In this document: one piece after another, positions 40,881 to 50,544 of the stretch | How positions within the stretch are numbered: the first letter of the stretch is position 1 | Layout: each line of letters begins with the position of its first letter | Assembly (NCBI GenBank): GCA_964513285.1 | Contig: CAZEML010000002.1 | Coordinates: forward strand, 5,972-69,971 | Source of the DNA: UBA11606 sp964513285 | GTDB lineage: Bacteria > Actinomycetota > Acidimicrobiia > Acidimicrobiales > Aldehydirespiratoraceae | Length of the DNA: 64,000 nucleotides | Direction of reading: 5' to 3' | The notes under the pieces: model-generated | The model's input: only the letters and a program-made list of their open reading frames with translations | The model's database searches: none | Told to the model about the DNA's origin: nothing | Position numbers and translations under genes: made by a program

Positions 40881-41998
40881 CGCATGACACCTGCCGCCCA
40901 CTGAGCGAACGCCTTCGGAGTCATCGCCGCGACGGGCATCCCGGCCGTTGCCACCCGCTCGGCGGTGTGGTGATCGAACGCCGGGCCGACTCCGTCCTCG
41001 AGCGCGGCGAGGCCCATCAGGCTCACCCCGGCTTCGGCGAGGCGACCGACGGACCCGAGCAAGGAAGCGACCGATCCCCCTTCGAAGAAGTCGGTGACGA
41101 GCGCCAGGATCGTCCGCGTCGGATTCGTCACCAGGTCCTCGCAGTACCGGACCGCCTGAGCGATGTCAGTGCCACCGCCCAGCTGCACCGACATCAGCGT
41201 TTCGACCGGATCGTCGGTCAGGTGCGAGAGGTCGACGACGGCGGTGTCGAAGACGACCAGCTTCACGGTGACGCCGGGGAGCCCCGAGAGAATCCCGGCC
41301 AGGACGGCGCTGTGGATGACCGAGCGGGCCATCGAGCCGGACTGGTCGATGCACAGGATCACTTCCCACGGGTAGCGCAGCCGCGTGCGACGCAGAAAGG
41401 TGACCTGTTCGATGAGGAGGCGCTGGCGTTCGGCGTCCCAGGTTCCGAGACTCGCTTCGATCGTGCGTCGCTCGTCGACCACTCCGGTCGGCCGCCGGGT
41501 CCGATTCTGTGGGTTGACCCGTCCGACGAGCACGGTTTCGACCTCGGTGCGGAGGCGCGCGGTGAGATCCTCCACCGCCGCCGCAACGAGGCGCCGCACC
41601 GCATCGAGCGCGTGGGCCGGAACCTGCGACCGCAGCGACAACACCAGCTGCAGCGTCTCGAGATCGGCTTCGACTCGTTCGAGAGCCGCTGGATCGGTGA
41701 GGATCTCGTTCAAGCCGAAGCGCTGGACCGCCTCGTTGGTGAGCTCGTGGGCAACGTCGTCGGGGAAGAGGTCGCGGATGGTATCCAGCCAGTCGACGAC
41801 CGCGGGCGCCGACGCCTCGAGTCCGGCCTCGCGTTCGCCGGAGCTGGGACCGAGCCCGCGGAGTCCTCGGCCGGTGTACAGGCGGTCGTAGAGGTACCCG
41901 AGCGCGTCGTCGTGGCGGCCATAATGAGGCTGCCGCGGCAGACGGCGCTCGGCATACCTCCCGAGCACCAGCCGCCAACGCTGGGCGAGCTCGGTCAT
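40877..41998 (-). CDS. VWA (CoxE-like) protein, YehP-like
   Basis: 373 residues. The C-terminal von Willebrand A domain has the metal site (MIDAS) C-I-D-Q-S-G-S-M at about residue 220, then Q-L-G-G-G-T-D-I and V-T-D-F-F-E-G-G. The N-terminal half is helical. MIDAS domains bind partner proteins through Mg2+. With a MoxR ATPase in the same operon it forms the usual MoxR-VWA chaperone-like pair that assembles or remodels a target. ATGA overlaps join it to both neighbours. Confidence 0.88.
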   Translation of the reverse strand: MTELAQRWRLVLGRYAERRLPRQPHYGRHDDALGYLYDRLYTGRGLRGLGPSSGEREAGLEASAPAVVDWLDTIRDLFPDDVAHELTNEAVQRFGLNEILTDPAALERVEADLETLQLVLSLRSQVPAHALDAVRRLVAAAVEDLTARLRTEVETVLVGRVNPQNRTRRPTGVVDERRTIEASLGTWDAERQRLLIEQVTFLRRTRLRYPWEVILCIDQSGSMARSVIHSAVLAGILSGLPGVTVKLVVFDTAVVDLSHLTDDPVETLMSVQLGGGTDIAQAVRYCEDLVTNPTRTILALVTDFFEGGSVASLLGSVGRLAEAGVSLMGLAALEDGVGPAFDHHTAERVATAGMPVAAMTPKAFAQWAAGVMR

Positions 41999-44424
41999 GG
42001 CGCCCCACCCGACTGGAGCCAGCCCGACAGCCCGTCGACCTCCAGGCGCGCCCGAGCCGACTCCGACAAGGCCGCGTGGTACCGGACATCGGACTCGGAC
42101 ACGCCCACGACCCGGACGTTGGCGCGAGTCCCCGTCAGCGCCATGACCGACTCCGCCAGCCGATCGGTCTGGCGCGGGGTCAACGAGCAGAACGCCGATC
42201 GAAGTCCGGGGAGCCGGGCGAGGAACTGACTGGGGTCGTACTCACCCAAGGCGGAGGAGATCACCTCCACCAACCCCTCGACCTCCCACAGCGAGTCGGG
42301 AGCGACCATGATGAGACCCTCGAGGAGGGGCGCGCCCACCTCCGCATCTGACCCGACGTCGAGATGGCCAGCGACGACATCGAGCAGCTCGGCGTCGCCC
42401 GCGAGTGCAGCACGCCATCGGAGACCGACGATCGCGCCCGCCAACAGGCCGGGCCGCACCAGTCGCGACTGGCGGTCCAGCATGTGCCAGAAGGGCGTGG
42501 GGTCCAGGCCGGGCCAGGCATCTCCGGTGAGTACTCGGTGGACGGCATCGAGGCTGGAGAGGAGTGACCTCCATTCGGTCTCGGGCGCCTCGTGGAGCCG
42601 GTCGCCGAGCTGGCAGGCCCGAAGGAAGAGTTGCATGGCGAGGTCCGGCAGCGCGTCCAACGCCGAACCGCCCAGGGGTTCACGGGCCGACCAGAGGAGT
42701 TCGGCCTCGGTGAAGGCGGCCACGACGCTCACCAGATCCGGCTCGACCACGATCCGGCCACGCAACGCGTCGATCGCGTCAGAAACCACCGCCGGCACTC
42801 CACGTCGAGCGGCGTTCGTGACAAGGCTCATCAGCTCGGTCGCGCGGGGCTGACCGGAGAGCAACCGGTGGAACTCGTCGCGGGTCTTGGCGGCCACGGC
42901 CTCAGAGACCGACGCCCCCCACCGCGATGCCTCGGTCAACGACACGTCGGTGGTGCCATCGATCCGGGCCAGCCAGCGCTCCTGGATCACATCGCGACCC
43001 GTCACCCGTGAGAATCGAAGCGGAGTGGAGCAGACCGCGTACCGCACCCCGATCGCCTCCAGGCCGTGGAGCAGCCGGGAACGCTGACGGTCGCGTTCGT
43101 TGCGATAGACGTTCAGCTGCAGCGTCTTCGGTTCGCTCGACGTGGCTGGCATCGCATAGCTGGCAAGCAGTCGATCGAAGTCGCGGGCGAGCGGCACCCG
43201 TGGCGTCTGCGGGGGCACCGCTCCCAGCTCAAACCCGGTCATGCGCCTATCCGCGGCGGATCGGACGGGGCTCAGTTCTGAGTCTTCGCCCTTGGTGAAG
43301 CAGCTGACCATCGCGTCGAGCACGTCGGTTCTGGTCACCCTGCTCCGGCTGCGGAGCCGACGGAGTCGCTCAGCGGCCACAGTCGCATCGACCACCGTCG
43401 GCAGGCTCGGCTGACCGTCGCCGGCTTCACGGCGGAGGTCAGCAGCCACGTCGGCGATCACCGCACCCGCCGGATCGGCGGTCGAGGACCACATCGACCG
43501 CCACTGTTCCTGATACCAGTTGGGACTGGGCATGCCCGCCCCGTAGCCCCGCAGCGCGTCGAGACGATCGAAGCTGTAACGGATGAGACCGTGGCCCCGG
43601 TCGACGAGAGAACCGTCGACCGGAGGACCGCCCGCGGGGGCCGTCGCGCGGTCGCCCAGGCGGGCCGCGACCAGCGCCGGGAGGGCCACCGTATGAAAGG
43701 CGCCCGTCACCACGACGACTGGCCCGACGTCGTCGCCCGCTGGGGTCAGCCACGCCGCGATCCGCTCCGCCATGGCCGCTTCCCGATGGTGGGTTCCGTC
43801 GCGCTCCAGTTGTTCGACGGTTGAGCCCGAGCGGGCGAGTGTCCCGTAGGTGAGGACGGCGGCCATGAAGTCCTCGAGCGTTGCGTCGACTCCCTCGACG
43901 AGCTGATCCCACAGCTCGTCGTGGTCTCGACAGCCCAGCTCGATCGCTGCCTGCGCGAGTGTCTGGGAGAACCCGTACTTGCTCTCGTCCAGATACCCGG
44001 CCCGGGATGGCAGCCACCGGGCGAACTGGTCGTAGTCGAGGTCGACGAACCGCAACTCGGCACCGACCGCCCGACCGGCCTTGAGCGCGACCAGCTCCGG
44101 CGAGTAGTCGCAAAGCGGAAAGTAGGACCCGTGTCGGATCGGTTCGAAGCCGTCGCCGCCCGGCCCGGGATCGAACGACGCATGGGCGTAGATGGCCAAC
44201 GGCATGCGGGCGGCCTCGTCGACCACCAGATCGATCTGATCGTCGAATGACGGCGGTCCCTCGACCAACACCGCCCGCGGCCGGTGCGATGTGATGATGT
44301 CGTGCACGTGGCGGGCGCACGTGGGGCTGTGGTGTCGTACCGGCACGAACAGCACCGGAGGCTCCAGCAACGCACGCGCGTCGGACCGGATCTGCTCGAG
44401 ATCGACGGGTGGGCCCGGGGCCAT
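41995..44424 (-). CDS. DUF5682-family protein (YehM-like)
   Basis: 809 residues from the ATG at 44424, four bases after the MoxR stop. The N-terminal part has V-P-V-R-H-H-S-P-T-C-A-R-H-V, V-L-V-E-G-P-P-S-F-D, and further conserved-looking P-L-C-D-Y-S-P-E and V-V-T-G-A-F-H-T. These match DUF5682; the His/Glu/Asp set suggests an enzyme-like active site, possibly related to TraB/Tiki-type folds. The C-terminal half is helical. E. coli YehM is the best-known relative and is uncharacterised. Confidence 0.82.
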   Translation of the reverse strand: MAPGPPVDLEQIRSDARALLEPPVLFVPVRHHSPTCARHVHDIITSHRPRAVLVEGPPSFDDQIDLVVDEAARMPLAIYAHASFDPGPGGDGFEPIRHGSYFPLCDYSPELVALKAGRAVGAELRFVDLDYDQFARWLPSRAGYLDESKYGFSQTLAQAAIELGCRDHDELWDQLVEGVDATLEDFMAAVLTYGTLARSGSTVEQLERDGTHHREAAMAERIAAWLTPAGDDVGPVVVVTGAFHTVALPALVAARLGDRATAPAGGPPVDGSLVDRGHGLIRYSFDRLDALRGYGAGMPSPNWYQEQWRSMWSSTADPAGAVIADVAADLRREAGDGQPSLPTVVDATVAAERLRRLRSRSRVTRTDVLDAMVSCFTKGEDSELSPVRSAADRRMTGFELGAVPPQTPRVPLARDFDRLLASYAMPATSSEPKTLQLNVYRNERDRQRSRLLHGLEAIGVRYAVCSTPLRFSRVTGRDVIQERWLARIDGTTDVSLTEASRWGASVSEAVAAKTRDEFHRLLSGQPRATELMSLVTNAARRGVPAVVSDAIDALRGRIVVEPDLVSVVAAFTEAELLWSAREPLGGSALDALPDLAMQLFLRACQLGDRLHEAPETEWRSLLSSLDAVHRVLTGDAWPGLDPTPFWHMLDRQSRLVRPGLLAGAIVGLRWRAALAGDAELLDVVAGHLDVGSDAEVGAPLLEGLIMVAPDSLWEVEGLVEVISSALGEYDPSQFLARLPGLRSAFCSLTPRQTDRLAESVMALTGTRANVRVVGVSESDVRYHAALSESARARLEVDGLSGWLQSGGAP

Positions 44425-44428
44425 GGCC

Positions 44429-45499
44429 TCAGCCCAGCTCCTGGCGCACGTCCCACAGCGACGCCCACTCACCCTGCCGCTTCTTGACCACGACGTCGAG
44501 ATAGTGGCGAAGCTTCGCCTCGTCGTCCGGGTTGTCCTTCAACACCGTGCCGATCAACTGGCGGCCGATCTGATGGCCGGTCGGAACACCATCGCCGAGG
44601 TACGCGGCGTCCAAGCACGCGGCGTAGCTGATGGCCACCGCCTCCGCCGTCGACATCACTGCCGTCGGACGTTCGACCACAACTCCCTCGCTCGTCATGC
44701 CGGTCCGCAACTCGTTGAACACCGTCACGAGCAACTCGGTTACCTCGGGCGGGGTGTCGACGTCGACACCGGCCTCGGCCAAGAGACGATTGGTCTGGCT
44801 CAGGATCAGATCGCGTTCCATCCCGGCATTGGCGATCGGTCGCACCGTCTCGAAGTTGAACCGACGCTTGAGCGCCGATGACATCTCGTGAACACCACGA
44901 TCACGCAGGTTCGCGGTTGCGATGAGGTTGAAGCCACGCCGAGCGCCGACGAAGCCCTCCCCGCCCAGCTGCGGGATCGACAGCTGTCGGTCGGACATGA
45001 CCGAGATGAGCGCATCCTGCACCTCGGCCTGCATCCGGGTGATCTCCTCGATTCGGACCAGCTTCCCGTCGCGCATCCCCGACAGCACCGGGCCGGGAAC
45101 GAGGGCGTCTTCGGACGGTCCGTTGGCGATGAGCATGGCGTAGTTCCAGCCGTAGAGAAGCTGGTCTTCGGTGCCCCCGGCGGTGCCTTGGGCCGTGAGG
45201 GTGGAGTCTCCGCTGATCGCAGCCGCGAACAGTTCGGACAGCATCGACTTGGCCGTACCGGGTTCACCGACGAGGAGCAGTCCTCGGTTGCCCATCAGGG
45301 TGACGAGACAGCGGTCGATGAGCTGGTCGTCACCGTAGAACTTGCGCTCGACGCCGAGCTTGTCGTCCCCCACGATGAAGGCGCGAACCGCTCGCGGGCT
45401 CAATGCCCAGCCGGGCGGGAGGGGGCCGGCGTCGTTGGAGCGAAGCAGGTCGAGCTCGGTCTCGAGCCGTCGTTCGACCGGCTGCTGGTGTTCACTCAT
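44429..45499 (-). CDS. MoxR-type AAA+ ATPase (YehL-like)
   Basis: 356 residues. Walker A G-E-P-G-T-A-K-S (about residue 78), Walker B V-R-I-E-E-I-T, sensor 1 I-A-T-A-N-L-R-D and an arginine finger in L-K-R-R-F-N-F are present. MoxR ATPases remodel partners bearing VWA domains; the VWA gene lies two genes downstream. It is likely the motor of the five-protein system. It overlaps the DUF4132 stop by ATGA. Confidence 0.9.
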   Translation of the reverse strand: MSEHQQPVERRLETELDLLRSNDAGPLPPGWALSPRAVRAFIVGDDKLGVERKFYGDDQLIDRCLVTLMGNRGLLLVGEPGTAKSMLSELFAAAISGDSTLTAQGTAGGTEDQLLYGWNYAMLIANGPSEDALVPGPVLSGMRDGKLVRIEEITRMQAEVQDALISVMSDRQLSIPQLGGEGFVGARRGFNLIATANLRDRGVHEMSSALKRRFNFETVRPIANAGMERDLILSQTNRLLAEAGVDVDTPPEVTELLVTVFNELRTGMTSEGVVVERPTAVMSTAEAVAISYAACLDAAYLGDGVPTGHQIGRQLIGTVLKDNPDDEAKLRHYLDVVVKKRQGEWASLWDVRQELG

Positions 45500-48400
45500 G
45501 GACCCACCTTCTTGTCATAGTCGGCGTCATAACCCTCACCGGCGAGCGCCATCGCTTGGGCCTCCGCGAATGTCTCGGTCAACAAGATGGGAGGAACCTG
45601 GGTGAGCTTCACCGCATCGGCCGCCTGGAAGTAGGTCGCCGCCGTGTCGACGAAGAAGAGCTGGCCTAGCGCGAGCTTCCACGACCCGACGTCCCAGGCG
45701 CCGGCCGGCATGCCGCCGTGGAGCTCGATCACCGCCTTCAGGGATGCACTCGGTACGTCTTTGACCAACTCGAACACGATGCCGGCGTCCTGGGGTAGCC
45801 CGAGCTGCCACCCGTACCGATTCATCAGGCCCCGGAGGGAGCCGTCGTTGTGCATGTGTCCGACGAAGTCGTCGATGACGGTCTGATCCGCCGTGATCTC
45901 CACCGAAGGGCGCCCGAGTTGAGCGAAGAGCGGATCGACTTCGTAGTCGGCGAGGTGCTGTTGCCACTGCGAGGCATCTTCGCGGTCGATCAGCTGCTCG
46001 TGGGCCAACGTCACCGCCACGTCGGCGTCGAGGGTCACCTCCTCATCGTCGACATCGACCAGGGTTCCGTCGGTGAGCGGGCGGAACACCCTCGTGCCGT
46101 GAGGATCCGATGCCAGCCACACGAGCCGCGTCGCCAACCGGATCACGACCGGGTGGTCCAGGAAGTAGCGGGTGTATTCGTCCACGGTCCAGGACCGCTG
46201 CGTACACATCGCGAGGTGAAGCCGTTCGGGCTGGAGCACGGATGCCGACTTCAGCTCCTTCTTGGCGGCCGTGAAGTCCTTCTTTGCGTCGGCGACGAGT
46301 TCTGGATCCTCATCCGCCCGGCCCTTCGGAAGCGACCGAATGGGCTTGGACGTCTCGTCGTTGATCAGGGTGACCGAGAGATCGTCGCCGAGGTGGGCGG
46401 TGAACGTGCGGGTGCCGTAGTCGAAGATCTGTCGTCCATTCGACTCGAATCCACCGGTCGGCACGCTGCGGTCGGCGAGATCGTCGAGCGTCCAGCCGTG
46501 GCGATCCGCCAGCAGCTGCGCCTGCACCGTCGCCTCGTTCTGAATGCCCTTGGGCCGGAAGCGGGTGGCGATCGCCATGACCGCCTGCACGGTGACCGGT
46601 TCGTCGATCCAGGCGAGCATCTGGAGGAGGGCCTTGGCCTGGCTGACCCGGTGACCCCGATGCTTGCGAATGTACGCCAGCGTTCGCTCGGCCACCTCCG
46701 GCCCCGCGGCGGCCGCCACAACTCCCAACACGCCCTTGCTCGAGGCGGCCGACCCGGCCACCTGTTGGCGAGCTTCGAGGTACAGCGCGTCGGTGACCTC
46801 CTGGAGGGTCATGTTGGCGAACGGCCCCTGGCCCTGTTGGCCCCACCGATGGCGGTGGGGGGCTTGCTGTTGGGCGATCGCCATCGCCTCGGCTTCAGTG
46901 CGCGTGCGCAGATCCTCGGCGAGCCAGAAGTCGAGCAGTGTCGAGCCGAACGTGCGCAGCGCCTCGGGCTCCATGTTGTCGAAGTGCCGGCGCACGATCG
47001 GCGACGGCTCCGCAGTCTTGGCCTTCACGGCGGTGGCGAGGAACCAGCGCACGATTTCCGGGGCGACCGGTGTGCCGTCAGCCCAGGCCAGAGGGGGAAG
47101 CGAGTCCACGTTCAGCCAGCCGAGCGACTTCGGGACCGCCGACTTCTTGGCCAGGGCCGTCGCGGCATCTCGGGCCAGGGCCTCGGCGCTCACGAACTCA
47201 TCGATGGATTCGTCGAGGGCCTCGAGGGCACCCAACATGGCCGCCTTGGCACCGTCGTCCTGCTCTTTGCGAGCGGCCTCACGCAGCGGCGACGCAGCGA
47301 CCGTCGTTGGGTGGGCTCGAATCCACTGGGCGGCACCCAATCGCTCCGCCCGCTTCCGACTGCTGAGGAAGGCGAAGACCGACTCGGCGGCTTCGACACC
47401 AACGATGCGGTAGAGGTCGTCGCGGTCGGACCGATAGCCCGCCACCGCCGCCTCGACCAGCGCGCGCTCGAGGCTCGCCGGTACCGCTGTCGCCGCCTCG
47501 ATGAGGGCGAACATCCCGGTCCGGTCGAAGCGGTAGGCGTCGGTTCTGGTATCGAGCAGCCCTGCGAGGGTCTCCGCGTGGTACGCCACCCATGGGGTGA
47601 TCTGGTCGGCCGTCCACAGGTCGGGAGCCGCTCGATACACATTGCTCATGGCTGCGACCACGTCGCTCTCGCGCCCACCATCGGCCATCGCTACGGCGGT
47701 GATCATCAGCGGGTCGGGGCAGTCAGCCCCATGCAACGCCGGGCCAATCCGATCCCCTGACCAGCGAAGCATCGGCGATGCCGCGAGCAGAACCCGTGCC
47801 ACCTGCGGGGCGGTGAGGTTGGCCACGAGGCGAGGATGCTGTCGCAGCATCGAACCAGCTGCGGAGACGAGCTGGCCGGGCTGCGCGCCGGCCGCTCCGT
47901 TGAGAACGGCCAGCATCTCTGCCTCGATGGGTCGACGCCCTGGTTTCACGGTCACGGCCAGTCGCTCGACTCGGCCGATCTCGACGGGAGGGAGTTCTGG
48001 TCGCAGCTCCTCGGGCTCTTGTACGTGAGCGAGCTCGGCGATCGCCTCCTGGACCGCCTTGGCCCGGTCGCCGGCGAGGGCCTCAGCCGCCCACCCGGCG
48101 AAGTCCTCGCTGGGGAGCTCGCGGGCGACTCTGGCACCGAGGCGCACCGCTTGCGCTCGCTGCGCCGGTTTGGCCTCGACCGCCAATCTCTTCAACTCGG
48201 CGACGCTGCGTTCCGCCGGAAGCTTCGACACGAAGGGGGCGGCGACCTGGCGCAGCGCCTTGCTGTTGGCGGTGGCTGCATCGCAGACCTGAGCCGCGAA
48301 CGCAGCGGCCGTCTCGTCGCTCATTCGGCTCAGCCGCCGCCAGATGGCGACATGCTCGTGGGCCGCAGGCGTGAGAGCCGACCGGACGACATCCGCTTCG

Positions 48401-48939
48401 CGAACGAGGAGCTCGCTGACACCTTCGAGGGTGCCAACCGAGTGCCCGAGGTAGGCGTTCGGCCCACGGGTGGTGAGAAGGGCGTCGAGCACCGCGTCGG
48501 GCGCCCAACCAGCCGCTTCTCCGAACCGCTCGAGATCATCGATGCTGAGCAGGTCTGCGGGGTCGGCCTGCGCGGTCGTCGCCCGCCCATTGAGCTGTGC
48601 AACACCCCGGAGATCCCATGGTCCGAGCCAAAGCAGGTTGCTGAATCGATCTCGCTCGGCAGGTGTCATCAGGGCCGCAGCGCGGAGCACGACGCGCGGA
48701 TGTCGGTGCAGGTCTCGAGGTCCGGTCTCCATGACCCGGCGCGTGATCGCCGCCGGCCCGCTCCCGGCCGGCCCGGTGAGAGGACCTCCCGGAATCTCGC
48801 CGCGCTCGATGTAGGCCAAGACCCTCCGGGAGTCACGGCCCCCGACCATGGTCGAGACGACCTCCTGCCATGAACCGGCGCTGACAGCGGTGTGGTCGGG
48901 CCGACCGATGTTGCCGAACAACGCTTTGAGCCTGCTCAC
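45496..48939 (-). CDS. DUF4132 protein (YehI/MolR-like), first gene of MoxR/VWA operon
   Basis: 1147 residues from the GTG at 48939, chosen over a TTG 15 bases upstream because GGAG lies five bases before it. The first 800 residues are helical-repeat-like (Ala- and Leu-rich). The DUF4132 domain at the C-terminus is seen as W-T-L-D-D-L-A-D-R-S-V-P-T-G-G-F, R-x-F-T-A-H-L-G-D-D and A-H-E-Q-L-I-D. E. coli YehI (formerly MolR) is the best-known relative. It is the largest protein of the operon and may be its substrate-recognition or scaffold part. Confidence 0.82.
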   Translation of the reverse strand: MSRLKALFGNIGRPDHTAVSAGSWQEVVSTMVGGRDSRRVLAYIERGEIPGGPLTGPAGSGPAAITRRVMETGPRDLHRHPRVVLRAAALMTPAERDRFSNLLWLGPWDLRGVAQLNGRATTAQADPADLLSIDDLERFGEAAGWAPDAVLDALLTTRGPNAYLGHSVGTLEGVSELLVREADVVRSALTPAAHEHVAIWRRLSRMSDETAAAFAAQVCDAATANSKALRQVAAPFVSKLPAERSVAELKRLAVEAKPAQRAQAVRLGARVARELPSEDFAGWAAEALAGDRAKAVQEAIAELAHVQEPEELRPELPPVEIGRVERLAVTVKPGRRPIEAEMLAVLNGAAGAQPGQLVSAAGSMLRQHPRLVANLTAPQVARVLLAASPMLRWSGDRIGPALHGADCPDPLMITAVAMADGGRESDVVAAMSNVYRAAPDLWTADQITPWVAYHAETLAGLLDTRTDAYRFDRTGMFALIEAATAVPASLERALVEAAVAGYRSDRDDLYRIVGVEAAESVFAFLSSRKRAERLGAAQWIRAHPTTVAASPLREAARKEQDDGAKAAMLGALEALDESIDEFVSAEALARDAATALAKKSAVPKSLGWLNVDSLPPLAWADGTPVAPEIVRWFLATAVKAKTAEPSPIVRRHFDNMEPEALRTFGSTLLDFWLAEDLRTRTEAEAMAIAQQQAPHRHRWGQQGQGPFANMTLQEVTDALYLEARQQVAGSAASSKGVLGVVAAAAGPEVAERTLAYIRKHRGHRVSQAKALLQMLAWIDEPVTVQAVMAIATRFRPKGIQNEATVQAQLLADRHGWTLDDLADRSVPTGGFESNGRQIFDYGTRTFTAHLGDDLSVTLINDETSKPIRSLPKGRADEDPELVADAKKDFTAAKKELKSASVLQPERLHLAMCTQRSWTVDEYTRYFLDHPVVIRLATRLVWLASDPHGTRVFRPLTDGTLVDVDDEEVTLDADVAVTLAHEQLIDREDASQWQQHLADYEVDPLFAQLGRPSVEITADQTVIDDFVGHMHNDGSLRGLMNRYGWQLGLPQDAGIVFELVKDVPSASLKAVIELHGGMPAGAWDVGSWKLALGQLFFVDTAATYFQAADAVKLTQVPPILLTETFAEAQAMALAGEGYDADYDKKVGP

Positions 48940-49042
48940 GACTTCTCCAATCAAGGACCGAGAGGACCATCCGCCGTTCGCCGCGCAAACGTGATCCCGA
49001 AGGACCTATCGGACTCTTGGCGGTCGCCTGTTAGCTGCGACG

Positions 49043-49131
49043 TGGTGCCCGGGGTGGGACTCGAACCCACACACCCCCGAAGGGATCGGGGGGTTTAAGC
49101 CCCCTGCGTCTGCCAATTCCGCCACCCGGGC
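49043..49131 (-). tRNA. tRNA-Leu (anticodon UAA)
   Basis: Minus strand, 89 bases including an encoded CCA. The acceptor stem is GCCCGGG (49131-49125) with CCCGGGC (49053-49047). The anticodon arm is GGGGG-CTTAAAC-CCCCC, giving UAA. A long variable arm (GATCCCTTCGGGGGT region) and the T arm GTGGG-TTCGAGT-CCCAC confirm a class II leucine tRNA. It reads UUA, a rare codon in this high-GC DNA. No integrase or attachment repeat is seen next to it. Confidence 0.97.
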
Positions 49132-49157
49132 TCGCACGCACCGTAACCGGCGCGCCC

Positions 49158-49502
49158 TCAGGCGCTTCGCCGGTCGGGGCGATCGTCGGCGACCGATGGG
49201 GGTGTGAGCTCGCCGGAATCGTCGACCGCGAGCCACAGTGCCGCCCGGGCCCGGTCGGCCTTCGCCCCCTGGAGCCCGTTGGCCGCGACGACGCCTTCGA
49301 TCATGTCGGCGACCACCGCCGACCACGGACGTCCCTTCAGCAACACCGCAACCGTTGGCACGCCTCGCCGGAAGCGGAGCGAACGGTGCACGTCGGGAAG
49401 CCCCGGTGGCGACCGAAACCCGGGCACCACGAGGGAACGCAGTCGAGCCGCTTGCCCGAGGGAACGGGCCGCGGCAGCAAAACGAAGACTCGTCGCTTCC
49501 AC
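49158..49502 (-). CDS. Small protein of unknown function
   Basis: 114 residues if started at the GTG at 49502; the frame is open for another 37 codons with no better start. It has R-S-L-R-F-R-R-G-V-P-T-V-A-V-L-L-K-G-R-P-W and a helix M-I-E-G-V-V-A-A-N-G-L, then an acidic C-terminus. It could be a small alpha/beta protein. It is divergent from the RecB-type nuclease gene. No family recognised. Confidence 0.5.
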   Translation of the reverse strand: MEATSLRFAAAARSLGQAARLRSLVVPGFRSPPGLPDVHRSLRFRRGVPTVAVLLKGRPWSAVVADMIEGVVAANGLQGAKADRARAALWLAVDDSGELTPPSVADDRPDRRSA

Positions 49503-49590
49503 CGAGACCCAGTGTGCCGAGGGGGTGTGACAGCGTCCCAAGACGTCACCAGTTCGCGAGTGGGAGGCGCCGCTGTGCCACGCTCGGGTC

Positions 49591-50544
49591 GTGGAGTCGC
49601 AGCCGCCGCTCAATCCGGCTCAGGAAGAGGTTCTCGCCCAGTTGGGCGCGACGCGAGACGAACGCCCCCACTTCGACGCCGCCCTCCGCCACCAGCTGCG
49701 CCGCGAACTCGACGACGGCATCGAACCACTCCTCGGCGATCTCCCCGCCGACGACACGATGTTCGTCTCCAAGCACCTCCTCGGGCGGATCATGGGCTGC
49801 GAGAAGCGCTTCCTCGCCGAGGACGACGACCGGTTCGAATGGTCGGTGCCGCTCGCTCGCGGCACCATCGCCCACAAGGCGATCGAGCTCTTGATCCATT
49901 GGCGCCGCGAGCCCGAACCACTCGTGCTCGTCGACGAGTCGATGGCCCGTTTATCCGAAGGGATCGATGGACTCGCCGACTGGCTGCAGACCTGCTCGGA
50001 GGTCGAACGAGCCGAGCTCCGAGCCGAGGCCAACGACCGGGTGGTGAAGTTCCTCGAGTGCTGGCCGCCGCTGAAGACGAACTGGCGCCCGGTCACCGAG
50101 AGCCGGCTTCGGCTCGAACTCCACGACCGGGTCGTACTCAGCGGCAAGGTCGACCTCGCCCTCGGCCAGGCCGAGGGCGGGCTGGCCGGCAAGGTCCTCG
50201 TCGACCTGAAGACCGGCGGCTTCTCCCCGCAGCACCTCGACGATCTCCGCTTCTACGCGCTGATCGAAGCGGTCCGGCTCGGCACGCCGCCGCGACTGCT
50301 CGCCACCTACTACCTCGACCAGGGCCGGTTCCTGCCCGAGAGCGTCACCGAGGACCTCTTGTTCTCCACCGTCGCCCGGGTGGTCGACGGCATCGAGCGC
50401 ATCCTCGACACCCGCAAGCGGGAGCGTGAACCCAACACCGCCCCCGGCCCGGCCTGTCGCTGGTGCATCGCCCTGCATGATTGTGAAACCGGGCGGCGGT
50501 TCCTCGAAGATGGAGACGAGACGGGACTGGGCGATGGCTGGTGA
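49591..50544 (+). CDS. RecB-family PD-(D/E)XK nuclease domain protein
   Basis: 317 residues from a GTG at 49591. The PD-(D/E)XK core is seen as G-T-I-A-H-K-A-I-E (motif I helix), G-K-V-D-L-A-L-G (Asp) and V-L-V-D-L-K-T-G-G (Asp-x-Lys). The C-terminal C-R-W-C plus C in the next ten residues resembles the Fe-S cluster Cys set of AddB/Cas4-like nucleases, together with a possible Cys further up (M-G-C-E-K-R). Probably a single-strand DNA exonuclease or repair nuclease. It overlaps the EAL gene by 11 bases. Confidence 0.82.
   Translation: MESQPPLNPAQEEVLAQLGATRDERPHFDAALRHQLRRELDDGIEPLLGDLPADDTMFVSKHLLGRIMGCEKRFLAEDDDRFEWSVPLARGTIAHKAIELLIHWRREPEPLVLVDESMARLSEGIDGLADWLQTCSEVERAELRAEANDRVVKFLECWPPLKTNWRPVTESRLRLELHDRVVLSGKVDLALGQAEGGLAGKVLVDLKTGGFSPQHLDDLRFYALIEAVRLGTPPRLLATYYLDQGRFLPESVTEDLLFSTVARVVDGIERILDTRKREREPNTAPGPACRWCIALHDCETGRRFLEDGDETGLGDGW

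Noticed and set aside
49043..49131. Integration site for a mobile island at tRNA-Leu
   Set aside because: No integrase, and I found no repeat of the tRNA 3' end nearby. The yeh-type operon ends next to it, but no boundary is seen.
49006..49326. A protein-coding frame across the tRNA-Leu gene
   Set aside because: It overlaps a perfectly folded tRNA and has an Arg-rich composition with no recognisable features.
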